From Chthoniobacter sp. (GTDB taxonomy: Bacteria; Verrucomicrobiota; Verrucomicrobiia; Chthoniobacterales; Chthoniobacteraceae): a stretch of 64,000 bases of DNA. The position numbers were made by a program, and so were the translations under genes. Shown piece by piece: positions 1-10,055 of this stretch. How positions within the stretch are numbered: position 1 is the stretch's first letter; each line of letters begins with the position of its first letter. The stretch spans positions 248,001-312,000 of the forward strand of contig JAIOPH010000013.1 of NCBI GenBank assembly GCA_021414005.1, written 5' to 3'. Below the pieces are notes generated by a model that saw only the letters and a program-made list of their open reading frames with translations, did not search any database and had not been told where the DNA came from.

Positions 1-620
1 TTGCCGACCTGAAGGACTCCGGCATTTACAGTGGTCGCCCCGGAGTAGGTGTTCGTCCCGGTCAGGATGGAAGTTCCGGCACCGCTTTGCGTCAGCGCCC
101 CGGCTCCGGTGATGGCATTGGTCAAGGTCTGGGTTCCCGCAGCGTTATTGGTGTTCACCAGCGCGCCAGCCGAGACAGCCACCGTATTACCGAAGGTTCC
201 CGTACCGCCGGCCACATTGATGCCCAGCGTGCCACCGGTAACGGTCACCACGCTGGCGGCGTTGAGGTTGCCCGCTCCGCCCGTGCCGACCTGCAGAGTA
301 CCTGCGGTGACGGTGGTCGGTCCGGTAAAGGTGTTGTTGGCCGTCAGGTTGGTCGTCCCGGCGCCGCTCTGCGTCAACGCACCAGCACCGGTCACGACAC
401 CCGAGAGGGTTTGGGTTCCAGCGGTGATGTTCGTGTTCACAAGCCCGCCCGCGTTGACCGTCACGGCGTTGCCAAAAACACCGGTGTTGACCAGGTTGAT
501 GCCGAGGGTGCCGGTATTATTGACCGTCACCGCGCTCGCTGCGTTGATGCTACCCGTCGCGTTATTGCCCACCTGAAGGACTCCGGCGTTAACGGTCGTG
601 GCTCCGGTGTAGGTATTAGC
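1..620 (-). repeat. Tandem ~280-bp coding repeats in autotransporter passenger
   Basis: Within the partial autotransporter the NTY(T/S)G strand recurs near positions 50, 330 and 610, a spacing of about 280 bases or 93 residues. Each unit carries, in order, NTYTG, AGVLQVG, INAASAVTV, GTLGIN, an NTN-AGTQTL strand and GAGALTQSGAG. The units are similar but not identical at the protein level. They are coding repeats of a beta-helix, not mobile DNA. Confidence 0.7.
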
Positions 621-3332
621 TCCGGTGAGGAGGGTGGTGCCCGTTCCGCTTTGCGTCAGCACGAGAATGCTGCCGCCGCCATCGCTCAGGACGCCAGAAA
701 GCGTATTGTTATTCGCGGAGTTGACGTTGACGGTGCCCGTGCCACCAGCCGTGTTGGTGATGTTCATCGCCAGCGCATTGCCAACGGTATTGACGATTAA
801 CAAGGTGCCGCCCGTGCCGACGGTGATTACCCCAGTGCCGACCGAACCAACCTGAGTGGAGGTGCCTATTTGCAAAGTGCCCCCGGTAATCAATGTCCCT
901 GCGGTAAAGGTGTTGCCGGAATTGGTCAGAATGGCCGTGCCGGGACCTTGGTTGGCCAGGAAGAGAGTGCCAGCAGCTCCGTTTGTCAGGGTGCCAGTGA
1001 GCGTCGTGATAGCAGACGTGGATTGCAGGGTGACAACACCTTGGCCGCCGATGCCGTTGGTGATGTTATTGTTCAAGATGCCGCCAGCGACGTTGGCCAC
1101 TCGAAAGCCGCCGCCGTTGTCCACGACCACGGTATTGCTTCCGATGTTCGCGCCGGCTGTCGCTCCTGCCGCCGCCGTCCCGATAATCAGGTTGCTACTC
1201 GCTCCCGTGACGCGCGTCCCCCCCTGATAGGTGTTGATATTCGCGAAGACGGTGGTTCCGCCGGGCGTCGGGGTGACGCCATTCAGACCCTGAACGAAAT
1301 TACCGATTCCGCTAATTACGCCAGACACGCTTTGCGATCCACTGGTGTTGACGCCCTCGACGGTGCCGTTGTTGGTAATGGCATTGGCGAAGTTATTGGA
1401 CACGGCTCCGAGATTGAGGTCGAGGAACGCGCCGGGGTTCACTGTCACGGCGCTCGCGCCGTTCAGGTTGCCCGTGGTACCGTTGCCGATCTGCAAGTGG
1501 CCGGCCTGAATCACGGTGTTGCCGATGTAGCCGTTGGCGTTGTTCGCCAAAATCTGGGTACTTGCCCCGTCCTTGACGATCCCACCCAAGTCTCCCGCCG
1601 CGCCAATCTGCCCAAAGAACGTGGTGGTGCCCGCAGCGGTGCCGATGGTGAGGGTGTTGCCGTTGAGGTTGATCCTGGAACTCAGGCCGATCGCCGAGTT
1701 CGGGCTGGTCAGCGAAGCGACGACCTGACCGACGCCACCGTTGAGGTTCAAGATCGAGCCGCCGAGGCTCGTGCTGTCATCCATCGTCACCGCCGAACGC
1801 GGCGCGGTGGGCAGGGCTCCGGCTACATTCGCATTAAGAATGCCGGTGCCCGCGCCGCCGCTGCTGCGGATAGTCGTCGGGCCGTTGTAGGTATTCGCGG
1901 CGTTGAGATTCGTCGTCAGGCTTTCCACCACGAGATCAGAACTCGCGGCTGCGCCGGAAATGACCGAGTTCACATTGATGGTGCCGCCGCCCGCCGTGGC
2001 GGTGCCGAGAGTCAGCGTGACGCCGTTTTTCACGATGCCGCCAGTCAGCGTCAGCGTGCCGCCATTGGCGGTAATGGTGGAATTCCCATTGAGCGTGATG
2101 AGCCCGGCATAGCTCGCGGTGCCGCCGGCGGCGACAGCGAGCGCCCCATTGGCCGCATTGACTCCAGCGCCCACCAGTCCGAGCGCTTCCGCGCCAATGT
2201 TGACGCCATTCAGGAGCCGCAGCGTGCCGCCGTTATTCACCAAAGTGTTACCCGCTGTGTTGCCGAGAGCAGTGTTGTTTCCCGCCTCGAGAATGCCCGC
2301 ATTCACAAAAGTCGTGGCGGAATAGTTATTGGCACCGGTCAACGTCCAAGTGCCCGTGCCGTTTTTGGACAGGTTGCCCCCGCCGGAGATCACCCCCGCA
2401 AAGGTCGTGCTCGTGTTGTCGCCGCCGGTGGTGAGAGCCCCGCCACCGATATCGATCTGCGCTCCCGCCACGCCGCTGATGGAGCCAACGGTCTCGGTGA
2501 AACTGTTGAGATTCATCTTCCCGTCAGCATTGATGGTGACCACCGAGGTATTCGCGACCTCGGCGCTCTGCAGCCACCTCACCTCTGCGCTGGCTGCCGC
2601 ACCCGCGTTGTCACCGATGGTCAGATTGCCGACAATCGCTCCATCACTTAAGCCGTTGTTCAGTTGCAGCAGGCCGTTATTGACGCTGGTCAGGCCCGCG
2701 AAGGTATTCGCCGCATTGCCCGAGAGGGTCAGGATGCCAGTGCCGTTCTTCGTCAGCGTGGAGCCCGCGCCCGCGCCGGAGATGGCGTTGGAAATGTTGG
2801 TGTTGCTCCCGCCGGTGACAATCAGGCCCTGACCGTTGAGGTTGACCGTCGAAGTCACGGCAAGACTGCCCGCGCTGGCATCCCACGTCTGCCCCGCACC
2901 GAGCGTCACCCCGGCGAGCGAGATGGTCTGAGTGACACCCGAGGTATTATTGGTCAGGCCTCCTGCGCCGAGGGTGATGGCGTTGCCACTGAGGGTGTAG
3001 GTGCCGTTGGTTGCTCCGACATTGAAGGTGATGGAGTTGAGCGACAGCCCGACGATGTCGTTGGTGTTGGCCACGTTCAACGCCGCGCCGTTATCAAAAA
3101 ACACATTGTCGCCATTGGCCGGTGCGGCGGAGGTGAACCAGTTGCCAACCGCTCCGCCATTGCTCCAGTTGTTGTTTAAAGCGGAGCCGTGATTCCACGT
3201 GACATTCGCCGCCCGTGCGCCTTGCGGCACCGCGGCCACAGCGAGCAGCGCGGCGATGGAGGCGCTGAGGATGCGGCCGGGAATGCGGGATTTGGTTTTA
3301 GTGGCAGACGTGGAGGTGCGGTTGGTTTTCAT
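1..3332 (-). CDS. Autotransporter-associated beta-strand repeat protein, C-terminus beyond window
   Basis: The gene starts at an ATG at 3332 and stays open to base 1, so about 1,110 codons are visible and the C-terminus is missing. Residues 1-41 form a signal peptide (basic n-region, hydrophobic stretch, ARA-A cleavage site), so the product is exported. The rest is low-complexity and rich in Gly, Thr, Asn and Ala, with recurring NTYTG-TTV-AGTLQVG strands typical of PATR-type beta-helix passengers. An outer-membrane autotransporter barrel probably lies outside the window; this is inferred from the complete neighbour at 3756-10055. The reading frame agrees at both ends, giving no sign of a frameshift. 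There is no Shine-Dalgarno sequence at the start. The likely role is a surface-displayed or secreted adhesin-like fibre; the ligand is unknown. Confidence 0.85.
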   Translation of the reverse strand, partial: MKTNRTSTSATKTKSRIPGRILSASIAALLAVAAVPQGARAANVTWNHGSALNNNWSNGGAVGNWFTSAAPANGDNVFFDNGAALNVANTNDIVGLSLNSITFNVGATNGTYTLSGNAITLGAGGLTNNTSGVTQTISLAGVTLGAGQTWDASAGSLAVTSTVNLNGQGLIVTGGSNTNISNAISGAGAGSTLTKNGTGILTLSGNAANTFAGLTSVNNGLLQLNNGLSDGAIVGNLTIGDNAGAAASAEVRWLQSAEVANTSVVTINADGKMNLNSFTETVGSISGVAGAQIDIGGGALTTGGDNTSTTFAGVISGGGNLSKNGTGTWTLTGANNYSATTFVNAGILEAGNNTALGNTAGNTLVNNGGTLRLLNGVNIGAEALGLVGAGVNAANGALAVAAGGTASYAGLITLNGNSTITANGGTLTLTGGIVKNGVTLTLGTATAGGGTINVNSVISGAAASSDLVVESLTTNLNAANTYNGPTTIRSSGGAGTGILNANVAGALPTAPRSAVTMDDSTSLGGSILNLNGGVGQVVASLTSPNSAIGLSSRINLNGNTLTIGTAAGTTTFFGQIGAAGDLGGIVKDGASTQILANNANGYIGNTVIQAGHLQIGNGTTGNLNGASAVTVNPGAFLDLNLGAVSNNFANAITNNGTVEGVNTSGSQSVSGVISGIGNFVQGLNGVTPTPGGTTVFANINTYQGGTRVTGASSNLIIGTAAAGATAGANIGSNTVVVDNGGGFRVANVAGGILNNNITNGIGGQGVVTLQSTSAITTLTGTLTNGAAGTLFLANQGPGTAILTNSGNTFTAGTLITGGTLQIGTSTQVGSVGTGVITVGTGGTLLIVNTVGNALAMNITNTAGGTGTVNVNSANNNTLSGVLSDGGGSILVLTQSGTGTTLLTGANTYTGATTVNAGVLQVGNNATGSINAASAVTVNNTGTLGINLVNTGVFGNAVTVNAGGLVNTNITAGTQTLSGVVTGAGALTQSGAGTTNLTANNTFTGPTTVTAGTLQVGTGGAGNLNAASVVTVTGGTLGINVAGGTGTFGNTVAVSAGALVNTNNAAGTQTLTNAITGAGALTQSGAGTSILTGTNTYSGATTVNAGVLQVG

Positions 3333-3755
3333 GGGCGATATTCTGAGGTGAGGAGACGGGGCGGTTGAGTTGGTCGGGAGTTGGAGAATTGTTGATGGGG
3401 ACGTTGTCGCAGCTCCGCCGGAGAGAAAACTCCGGGCATTGGGGTGCTCAGTTTTTCGGTAATCTGGTCGGACACGCGCGGTGTTTGTGTCGGGAAGAAA
3501 CGCGTGCGTCAAAGTTTTTTCGCGCGCACAGACTTTTTTTTGAACGCTGAGCTATGCAATCACTTCAGCCCAACCCGAGCGCCGTCAGCGCGTGCTGCCC
3601 AAACTCGTGCGAGCGAATTTGTCCGGAGCGGAGAATGATCGCGCGCACCTTTCACCGGACCACCTCTGCCCGGGAAGAGTCAGCTTCGAGCCGGCGCTTT
3701 ACCTAAACTGAGCCACCGTCTGGTGCGAGCCGCTCCGGGTCGAAGCAGGCCCGGC
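3333..3755. other. 423-bp gap between the two autotransporter genes
   Basis: No gene is convincing here. The stretch separates the stop of the 2,099-aa autotransporter from the start of the next one, both read leftward. On the minus strand a TTGACG hexamer at about 3508-3513 could be a -35 element for the downstream autotransporter, but its -10 partner (CACAAA) is poor. Just after the upstream stop, a short GC-rich inverted repeat (CCGGG/CCCGG, 3737-3754) could form a hairpin, but no T-tract follows. The short open frames here lack any protein-like pattern. Confidence 0.4.
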
Positions 3756-6700
3756 TTAAAAGGACATCCGCACGCCGGCGGAGACGTTGTTCGAGCTGTA
3801 GTTGGAGCGGGCGAGTTCGCCGTCGTAATAGAGATAGGTGGCGGTGCGCTCGTTCCAGAGGAGGGCCACGCCGGCGCTGAAGAGGAGGCTTTCGCGACCA
3901 ATCTCGGCACCCTGAACGGTGAAGCCGGGGCCGCCGGAGGCGAGGGCGGAATCAATGGCGTAGTGGATGTCGCCAAACTCGTGCTGCCACGCGGCGCGCA
4001 TCTCGGGGCGAATGACGAGGGTGCCGCGGCGGATTTCGTAGGCGGCCTTCATGCCGAGGGCGCTGCGCATGGAGGTGGCGCTTTGGGAACCGTAGCGCAG
4101 CGGGGCGAGGGAGCCGTTTTCGGCGTAGCCGCCAAAGCCGATGTGAGTGTACTGGAAGCTGGCGATGGGGCCGATGCGGAGGGCGTCGCTGGTGAAGTCG
4201 AAGCCGGTGGCGATGAGGCCGGTGAATTCGCCGCCGGTGGTGCTGCCGCGGGCGGTGCCCTGGAGCGCGCTGCGGCGGGTGTCGTAGCTATTGAAGCCGC
4301 CCTGGAGCGCGGCGTCGGCGTAGAAGCCCTCGCCGGTGAAGTAGGTGCCGTACACGCCGAGCTTCGCGCCGTCCACGGTGACGCGGCTGCCGCCGAAGCC
4401 ATCGCTGCCGGTGCGGGCGTAGCCGGTGCTGACGCCGACGGTGAAATGCTCATTGAGGCGGTAGTCCGCGCCGAGGGTGAAACCGCCCGTGGCGAGGTCG
4501 TAGCCGCCGGCGCGCCGGGTGTCGCCGACGCTGGTGAATTCACCGGTGCCGGTGATGAAAACGCCAAAGCGTGGATCGGGGGCTGCGGCGGGTTCGCCGG
4601 CAGCGGCGGGAGCGCGGATTTCCTTGGCGGTGAGGCCGAGCGGGCCGGGGTCGCCGGTGGCGCCGGGATTCAAGGTCTGGTCGGCGAGGAAGGCCGGGGT
4701 GCTGGGCGCGGTCACGGAGAGGCCGTCGGCGCTGAAGCCGAGCCGCCCGGCGCGGACGTCTTCGAGACGGTGCTGGAGATTGGCGGCCTGCACGTTGGCT
4801 TGCGAGGTGCCGATGGTGTAAAGCGCCTGGATTTCGTCAGGCGCGATGCGGTCGAAGTCGCCGGGGAGTTGGGCAAGGGTTTCGTTGTTGAGGAAAGCGA
4901 TGAGCTTTTTCTGCCGCCCGGAGGCGATCACTTTGTCGAGCATGGAGCCGACGGTGCGCTGGTTCGGAGTGAGCAGATGCTCCGAGGCAAAATCCCGGAA
5001 GGAGCCCTGCGTGGCGGCGACGGATACGGAGTTGGTCTCGTAGATGACCTCGGTCTTGAACAGCGAATCGGTCGAGGCGAGTTCGTTGTCCACGGTGGCA
5101 AACTGGCCGGTGACGCCGCCGGTGGCGGTGAGGAAGGTCACCTTGTCGCCGGCTTTCAGGCGGGCACCGCCGACTTTGACCAGCCGCAACGAGCCGTCGA
5201 GCGTGGCCGAGCCGCCCACTTCCACGCGGTCGTGCTGGCCGCTACCCGCCCCGGCGATTTCGATGACCATGGTGCCCGCGCCGGTCTGGAGGTAGTTGCC
5301 GCGGATGTGGAAGGTACCGGGCCCGCTCGCGCCGGGGGCGAAGATGCCGGCATTGCGGACATTGTGGAAAGCGGTGCCGGTGCCCATGAGGGAGCCGGCG
5401 AAGTTGACGAGCAGGTTGGGGCTTTGCACCGAGCCGTTGAGGACGAGGGTGCCGTTGTTCACCGAAGTGTTGCCAGTGAAGGTGTTCGCGCCGGAGAGGA
5501 TGAGGGTGCCGGTGGTGTTTTTCACGAGCTGGCCGCCCACGCCGCCGCCGGGATCATTCTGATCGGTGAGGCCGATGGTGCCATCGCGGATGACGCCGCT
5601 GAAATTGCCCGCGCCGACAGTGAGCGTGGCCGAGCCGAGGCCGACGGTGCCGGCGGCGTTGCCATTGAGCACGCCAATGGTGTCGCTGAAATTCCGCAGT
5701 TCGAACCCCGCGAAGTCCAGCCCGCCGAGAATGACGCTGCCGGGGCTGTTGACCGTAACCGAGGACTTATCGGAGATCTGGTTACTGAAGCCGAGGTAAT
5801 CGACCACGCCCTGGTCCTGAATGAGGATGTTACCGCGGATTTTTTCGCCCGCGCTCTGCAGAACGAGGAAGGCGTTTTTTTCCACGGTCGTGAGCCCGGT
5901 GTAGGTATGGCTGGAGGCCCCGTCGAGGATGAAGGCGACATAGGAATTGTCGCCATTCACCGGGGCGGGCAGGCTGGCGGTAGTGAAGGTGACGCCGCCA
6001 TTGCTGATGACGCCGCCGAAGTGAATCTGGCCCTGATGGGTGAGGCCGGTGATGACGCGGGTCCCGCCGTTGAGGTCGATGGGGCCGTTGAGCAGGAAAT
6101 TGTGGGTTCCGCCCGACGGGGCGATCACGGAAAAATCGGACTGGACCGAGATTGGGTTGGTGAGCGCGGTGTTGTTGGTATTGCTGCCGAGCGTGACCGG
6201 CGAGCCGGTGGAGGCAATGATGAGCGTGCCGGTACCGAGCGCGGTATCGGTGTCGGTGAAAAGGGTGCCGCTCGAGAGGCGGGTGCCGCCCGTGTAGGTA
6301 TTGCTGCCGCTGAGCTTCAGAGTGCCCGTGCCGGTCTTGGTTAGCGAGCCCGAGCCAGCGCCGAGAACGCCGGAGATGGTGGTATCGCCGCTGCCGGCCA
6401 CGGTCAGGTCATTCGCGCCGTTGGTCACTTTGCCGCCGACGGTGAAAAGGTTGGCCGAGTCGTTCGTCCAAGTCTGGCTCGAGCCGAGGATGAGTTCGGG
6501 ATTTAGCGTCACGGAGCCGGAGCCGCTGTTAATTTTGATGCCGCCGGCACCAGCCAGGGTGAGCGTGTTTCCGCCGGAGGCATCCAGCAACAGCGCACGA
6601 GTCTCAGGCGCGGTCGGATCGTTCACTGTGAGGCTGGCGATGGACATGTCGTCGCCGAGCGTCATGTTGCCGGGATCGGTGGCACCGGCGGCGGAGAAGA

Positions 6701-9700
6701 AGACATCGGTGGTCGCGCCGGGAATGAGCGGCGTGGGCGTGCCGGTGTTGTCGCTCGCCCAATTGCTGGCGGTCGCGCCATTGGAGGCCGCCCAATCGTT
6801 CGGATTCCCGCTCAGCCCGCCGAGCCAAAAGGCTTTGGCCAGCGGCGTCACGGGAGTAATGCCGATCTGGATTTCCGTGGGCGTGATTGTCAGTGCACCG
6901 ACGGTGAAATTTCCGGCGTTAAAAATGTTGCCGATCGAGTACGAAGTGCCCGTGTCGAGCGTGCTGCCCGCGCCCGCTTTCAACAGAGTGTAGGTGCCCG
7001 CCGTGCGCGAACCCTGCCCCGGCACACCAAAGATGTTCACTTTGATGGCTCCCGGCGTGGGCGTGACGTCGCTGGTGACGAGGATCTGCGCGCTCGTGAA
7101 GGTGGAACCGATCGAGCCGCCGATGGTCGTGCCCGCGCCGCTGTTCAGCGTCAGCGCTGCTATGGTCAGCGGCGCATCCGTGGCTCCGCGATACTCAAAG
7201 CCCGCGCCGGTCGCGACCGTGACCGTTGCCGTCGCCGGGAGCGTCGAGCCCTTGCCCGCGATAAAGGTGCCGCCGGTGACGTTGATCGTATTGCTCGTGA
7301 GGCTGCCGCTGACCGTGAGAGTGCCGCCGGTGACGGTGGTAGTGCCGGTATAGGTATTGGCTCCGGCAAGCGTGAGCGCACCGGCGGTATTTTTGACAAA
7401 CTTGCCGCCCGCACCGCGCTCGCCGTCGGTGATGATGCCGGTGAGATTTCCCGCGCCCACCGTGAGCGTGCCCGAACCCAGACCCACCGTGCCGGTTCCA
7501 AAGAGCGAGCCGATGGTTTCGTTGTTATTAAACAACTCCATGCCCTGAAACATCGTGCCTCCGAGGATTCGGCTGCCGTTGCTGTTAACCGTGACGGTTG
7601 CGGTGTCGGCGATCTGGTCGCCAAAGCCAAGGAAGTCCACCACACCGCTGCCTTGAATCAGCACGTCGCCCTTGAATTTTTCCCCGGCGCTTTGCAGGAC
7701 GAGAAAGGCGTTTGCCTCCACCGTCGTCAACCCGGTGTAGGTGTGACTGTTCCCGCCATCGTGGATGTAGGCGACATACGAATTGTCGCCGCCCGACGGT
7801 GCGGGCAAGCCGGCCGTGGTGAGGGTCAGCCCGCCATTGCTGATGATGCCTTGGAAGTGAATCTGCCCCTGATTGGTCGGGCTGGTGATCGTCCGCGTCG
7901 CGCCATTCAAGTCCATGCTGCCCGTGAGCAGGAAATCATGATTGCCCGCCGCCGGAGCCACGACGGTGAAATTCGATTGCACGGAGATCGGATTCGTCAC
8001 GATGGTGCCGAGGACGCTGCTGCCCAGCGTCACCGCTCCGCCTGCCGAGGCAATGGTCAGCGTGCCGGAACCGAGCGCTCCATTGGCATCCACAAAAAGC
8101 GAGCCTCCGGTGAGCAGGGTGGGGCCGTTGTTCGAGGCCTGCTTGGTGAGCGTCAGCGTGCCGGTCCCGGCTTTGGTCATGCCACCCGAGCCGTTGTCCA
8201 GTTCGCCGGTGAAGGTCGTGTCGCCCGTCCCCGTAACGGTCAGCCGGTTCGTGCCGTTGCTCACGGTGCCGCCGAGCGTCAGAAGGTTGGTCGAGTTGTT
8301 TGTCCACGATTGGTTCGCGCCCACAATGATCTTTGGGTTGAGCGTCACCGCGCCGGCTCCGGCATTGACGGTGATACCGCCCGTGCCGGCGAGTGTGAGC
8401 GTGTTACCAGTTAGGTCGGCCAGCGTGATGGCCCGCGTTTCGGGAGCCGCTCCGCTGTTTATCACGAGGCTCGCGATGGACATGTTGGAACCGAGGCTCA
8501 TACCAGTGGGATTGGCCGAACCAGCGGCGGAGAAAAAGACCGTGGTGCCCGCTCCCGGAACGAGCGGCGTGACGGTGCCGGTGCTGTCCGAGGCCCAATT
8601 CGAGATGGTGCCATTTGAGATCGCCCAATCCCCCGGACTGCCGGGGAAACCGCCCAGCCAAAAGGCGCTGGCGAGCGGGGTGACGGCCGTGACATTCACG
8701 GTCAGCGAGGTGGCTGTGGCGACCGGTGTGCTGACGCTGAAACTGGAGAGATTGAAAAGCGAACCGAGCGAGTAGGTGACGCCGGTGCTCAAATCGCTGC
8801 CCGCGCCTGCACTGAGCAGCGTGTAAGTGCCGGAGGTCCCGGTGAACACACCCGGCACGGCATAGACGTTCACCTTCACAGCTCCAGGCGTGGGAAAAAC
8901 CGGGTCGTTCACGCTGATTTGCGCGCCGGTCAACGTGGAGCCAAGCGAACCGCCGATGGTGGTGCCGGAACCGCCCCCCAGCGTCAGGGAGCCGAGGGCC
9001 AGTGGCGCATTGCTGTCGGCGCGGTACTCCAGACCGGCACCGCTCGCGACGGAGACCGTGGATCCCGAAGGCAGCGACGTGCTTTTTCCCGCGACGAAGG
9101 TGCCGCCATTAATAGTGAGTGTGGAGCTATTGCCGCTGCCCATGACCTCCAACCGCCCGGCCTCGACCGTGGTGTCGCCGGTGTAGGTGTTGTTATTCGT
9201 AAAAGTTTGCGTCCCCGTGCCGACTTTGCGGATGGCCAGCGGGCCGCCGAAGTTTTGAATCAATCCGCCAAAGCTGCCGGTGGTGTTGGTATTGCCCACC
9301 GTCAACGTAGCCAAGCCCGCCGAGCTATTCACCACTCGGCCTGTCGTTACGCCGCCATCATTGAGCGCTTGAATCGTATTGTCATTGCCCGCCAGATCCA
9401 ACGTGCCGTTTCCCTGCACAATGAAGTTCGAGTTAGGACTGAACGCGCCTGCGGATTGGGCGATGAGCTGGCCGTCATTGAGCGTGGTTGTTCCGCTGTA
9501 GGTATTTGATCCACCGAGAAAAACGGAGGTGCCAAAGCCATTCTTGATCAGCCCGCCCGAGCCGCTCAGCGAGCCGTTTAGGCGTATGTCGTTCGTCGCT
9601 TCGAGCGTCAGGGTGTTGGCCCCGAAATTGATGTTGGAGTTCACGGTCAGGTCGGCGGCACTGGCGTCGAAGGTCAGGGAATTGCCGAGCGTGATCGAAG

Positions 9701-10055
9701 TGAAAGAAACCGTCTGGAGGTTCGCGGAGAGGTTGGTGATGCCGCCATTGAGCGTGATGGCGTCGCCGACGCCGGTGCCGGTGAGCGTGAAGGCTCCGGC
9801 GCTGACGTTGAAATTGATCCCTGCTAAGACCGCTTGGGTGCTATTGACGGGCGTGAGCCGGAGGACGCCGCCGAAGGTCAGCGCGTTGTTGAAATTCGGG
9901 GCGGTATTGATGTTCCAGTTGGCATTGGTGCTCCAGAGGTTATCGCCCCCCCCGCCATCCCAAATGTTTAGTGCCGCGGCATCGGGCGCGAGAGCGGCGA
10001 GCGTGAGGATCGCTCCGATGGACTGGGCGAGGATGGCGCGGCGGGGTTTTTTCAT
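3756..10055 (-). CDS. Autotransporter with PATR repeats and C-terminal barrel
   Basis: This 2,099-aa protein is complete. Residues 1-28 are a signal peptide (KKPRR n-region, hydrophobic core, Ala-rich cleavage site). Residues 30-1800 are Gly/Thr/Asn-rich beta-helix passenger with many NTYTG-TTV-GGTL strands typical of autotransporter-associated repeats. Residues about 1820-2099 resemble an autotransporter beta-barrel: alternating aromatic strands ending in a terminal phenylalanine (GVRMSF). A type Va secretion route to the cell surface follows from this architecture. The passenger contains a large internal duplication. The start ATG at 10055 has no clear Shine-Dalgarno sequence. It lies upstream of a second autotransporter on the same strand, with 423 bases between them, so separate promoters are likely. 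The ligand or substrate is unknown. Confidence 0.9.
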   Translation of the reverse strand: MKKPRRAILAQSIGAILTLAALAPDAAALNIWDGGGGDNLWSTNANWNINTAPNFNNALTFGGVLRLTPVNSTQAVLAGINFNVSAGAFTLTGTGVGDAITLNGGITNLSANLQTVSFTSITLGNSLTFDASAADLTVNSNINFGANTLTLEATNDIRLNGSLSGSGGLIKNGFGTSVFLGGSNTYSGTTTLNDGQLIAQSAGAFSPNSNFIVQGNGTLDLAGNDNTIQALNDGGVTTGRVVNSSAGLATLTVGNTNTTGSFGGLIQNFGGPLAIRKVGTGTQTFTNNNTYTGDTTVEAGRLEVMGSGNSSTLTINGGTFVAGKSTSLPSGSTVSVASGAGLEYRADSNAPLALGSLTLGGGSGTTIGGSLGSTLTGAQISVNDPVFPTPGAVKVNVYAVPGVFTGTSGTYTLLSAGAGSDLSTGVTYSLGSLFNLSSFSVSTPVATATSLTVNVTAVTPLASAFWLGGFPGSPGDWAISNGTISNWASDSTGTVTPLVPGAGTTVFFSAAGSANPTGMSLGSNMSIASLVINSGAAPETRAITLADLTGNTLTLAGTGGITVNAGAGAVTLNPKIIVGANQSWTNNSTNLLTLGGTVSNGTNRLTVTGTGDTTFTGELDNGSGGMTKAGTGTLTLTKQASNNGPTLLTGGSLFVDANGALGSGTLTIASAGGAVTLGSSVLGTIVTNPISVQSNFTVVAPAAGNHDFLLTGSMDLNGATRTITSPTNQGQIHFQGIISNGGLTLTTAGLPAPSGGDNSYVAYIHDGGNSHTYTGLTTVEANAFLVLQSAGEKFKGDVLIQGSGVVDFLGFGDQIADTATVTVNSNGSRILGGTMFQGMELFNNNETIGSLFGTGTVGLGSGTLTVGAGNLTGIITDGERGAGGKFVKNTAGALTLAGANTYTGTTTVTGGTLTVSGSLTSNTINVTGGTFIAGKGSTLPATATVTVATGAGFEYRGATDAPLTIAALTLNSGAGTTIGGSIGSTFTSAQILVTSDVTPTPGAIKVNIFGVPGQGSRTAGTYTLLKAGAGSTLDTGTSYSIGNIFNAGNFTVGALTITPTEIQIGITPVTPLAKAFWLGGLSGNPNDWAASNGATASNWASDNTGTPTPLIPGATTDVFFSAAGATDPGNMTLGDDMSIASLTVNDPTAPETRALLLDASGGNTLTLAGAGGIKINSGSGSVTLNPELILGSSQTWTNDSANLFTVGGKVTNGANDLTVAGSGDTTISGVLGAGSGSLTKTGTGTLKLSGSNTYTGGTRLSSGTLFTDTDTALGTGTLIIASTGSPVTLGSNTNNTALTNPISVQSDFSVIAPSGGTHNFLLNGPIDLNGGTRVITGLTHQGQIHFGGVISNGGVTFTTASLPAPVNGDNSYVAFILDGASSHTYTGLTTVEKNAFLVLQSAGEKIRGNILIQDQGVVDYLGFSNQISDKSSVTVNSPGSVILGGLDFAGFELRNFSDTIGVLNGNAAGTVGLGSATLTVGAGNFSGVIRDGTIGLTDQNDPGGGVGGQLVKNTTGTLILSGANTFTGNTSVNNGTLVLNGSVQSPNLLVNFAGSLMGTGTAFHNVRNAGIFAPGASGPGTFHIRGNYLQTGAGTMVIEIAGAGSGQHDRVEVGGSATLDGSLRLVKVGGARLKAGDKVTFLTATGGVTGQFATVDNELASTDSLFKTEVIYETNSVSVAATQGSFRDFASEHLLTPNQRTVGSMLDKVIASGRQKKLIAFLNNETLAQLPGDFDRIAPDEIQALYTIGTSQANVQAANLQHRLEDVRAGRLGFSADGLSVTAPSTPAFLADQTLNPGATGDPGPLGLTAKEIRAPAAAGEPAAAPDPRFGVFITGTGEFTSVGDTRRAGGYDLATGGFTLGADYRLNEHFTVGVSTGYARTGSDGFGGSRVTVDGAKLGVYGTYFTGEGFYADAALQGGFNSYDTRRSALQGTARGSTTGGEFTGLIATGFDFTSDALRIGPIASFQYTHIGFGGYAENGSLAPLRYGSQSATSMRSALGMKAAYEIRRGTLVIRPEMRAAWQHEFGDIHYAIDSALASGGPGFTVQGAEIGRESLLFSAGVALLWNERTATYLYYDGELARSNYSSNNVSAGVRMSF
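5480..9195 (-). repeat. Two ~1.83-kb tandem coding copies inside autotransporter
   Basis: Residues about 287-896 (DNA 9195-7366) and about 897-1523 (DNA 7365-5486) are two diverged copies of one 610-residue unit. Both run, in order: NTYTG strand, GGTF-AGK, a TTIGGS-GST segment, GTYTLL-AGAGS, TPLA-AFWLGG, SNWASD-TGT-TPL-PG, FFSAAG, MSIASL, NPISVQS, NFLL, GQIHF-G-ISNGG, GDNSYVA, SHTYTGLTTVE, LVLQSAGEK, TVGLGS-TLTVGAGN. Order and spacing are conserved throughout, which indicates an ancestral in-frame tandem duplication. Confidence 0.85.

Noticed and set aside
870..2651. Long plus-strand open frame opposite the first autotransporter
   Set aside because: It is antisense to a clear PATR-type protein; the low-complexity, Gly/Thr-rich sense codons leave the other frames open. 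The translated product is Arg/Asp/Gly/Ala-rich without domain pattern.
3723..6344. 873-codon plus-strand open frame opposite the second autotransporter
   Set aside because: Its Gly/Ala/Glu-rich translation mirrors the repeated sense strand. The minus-strand gene has a signal peptide, repeats and a barrel domain.
1..10055. CRISPR array or mobile repeat suggested by regular repetition
   Set aside because: Repeats are in frame, degenerate at DNA level and spaced by 280 or 1,830 bases; they encode beta-helix units.
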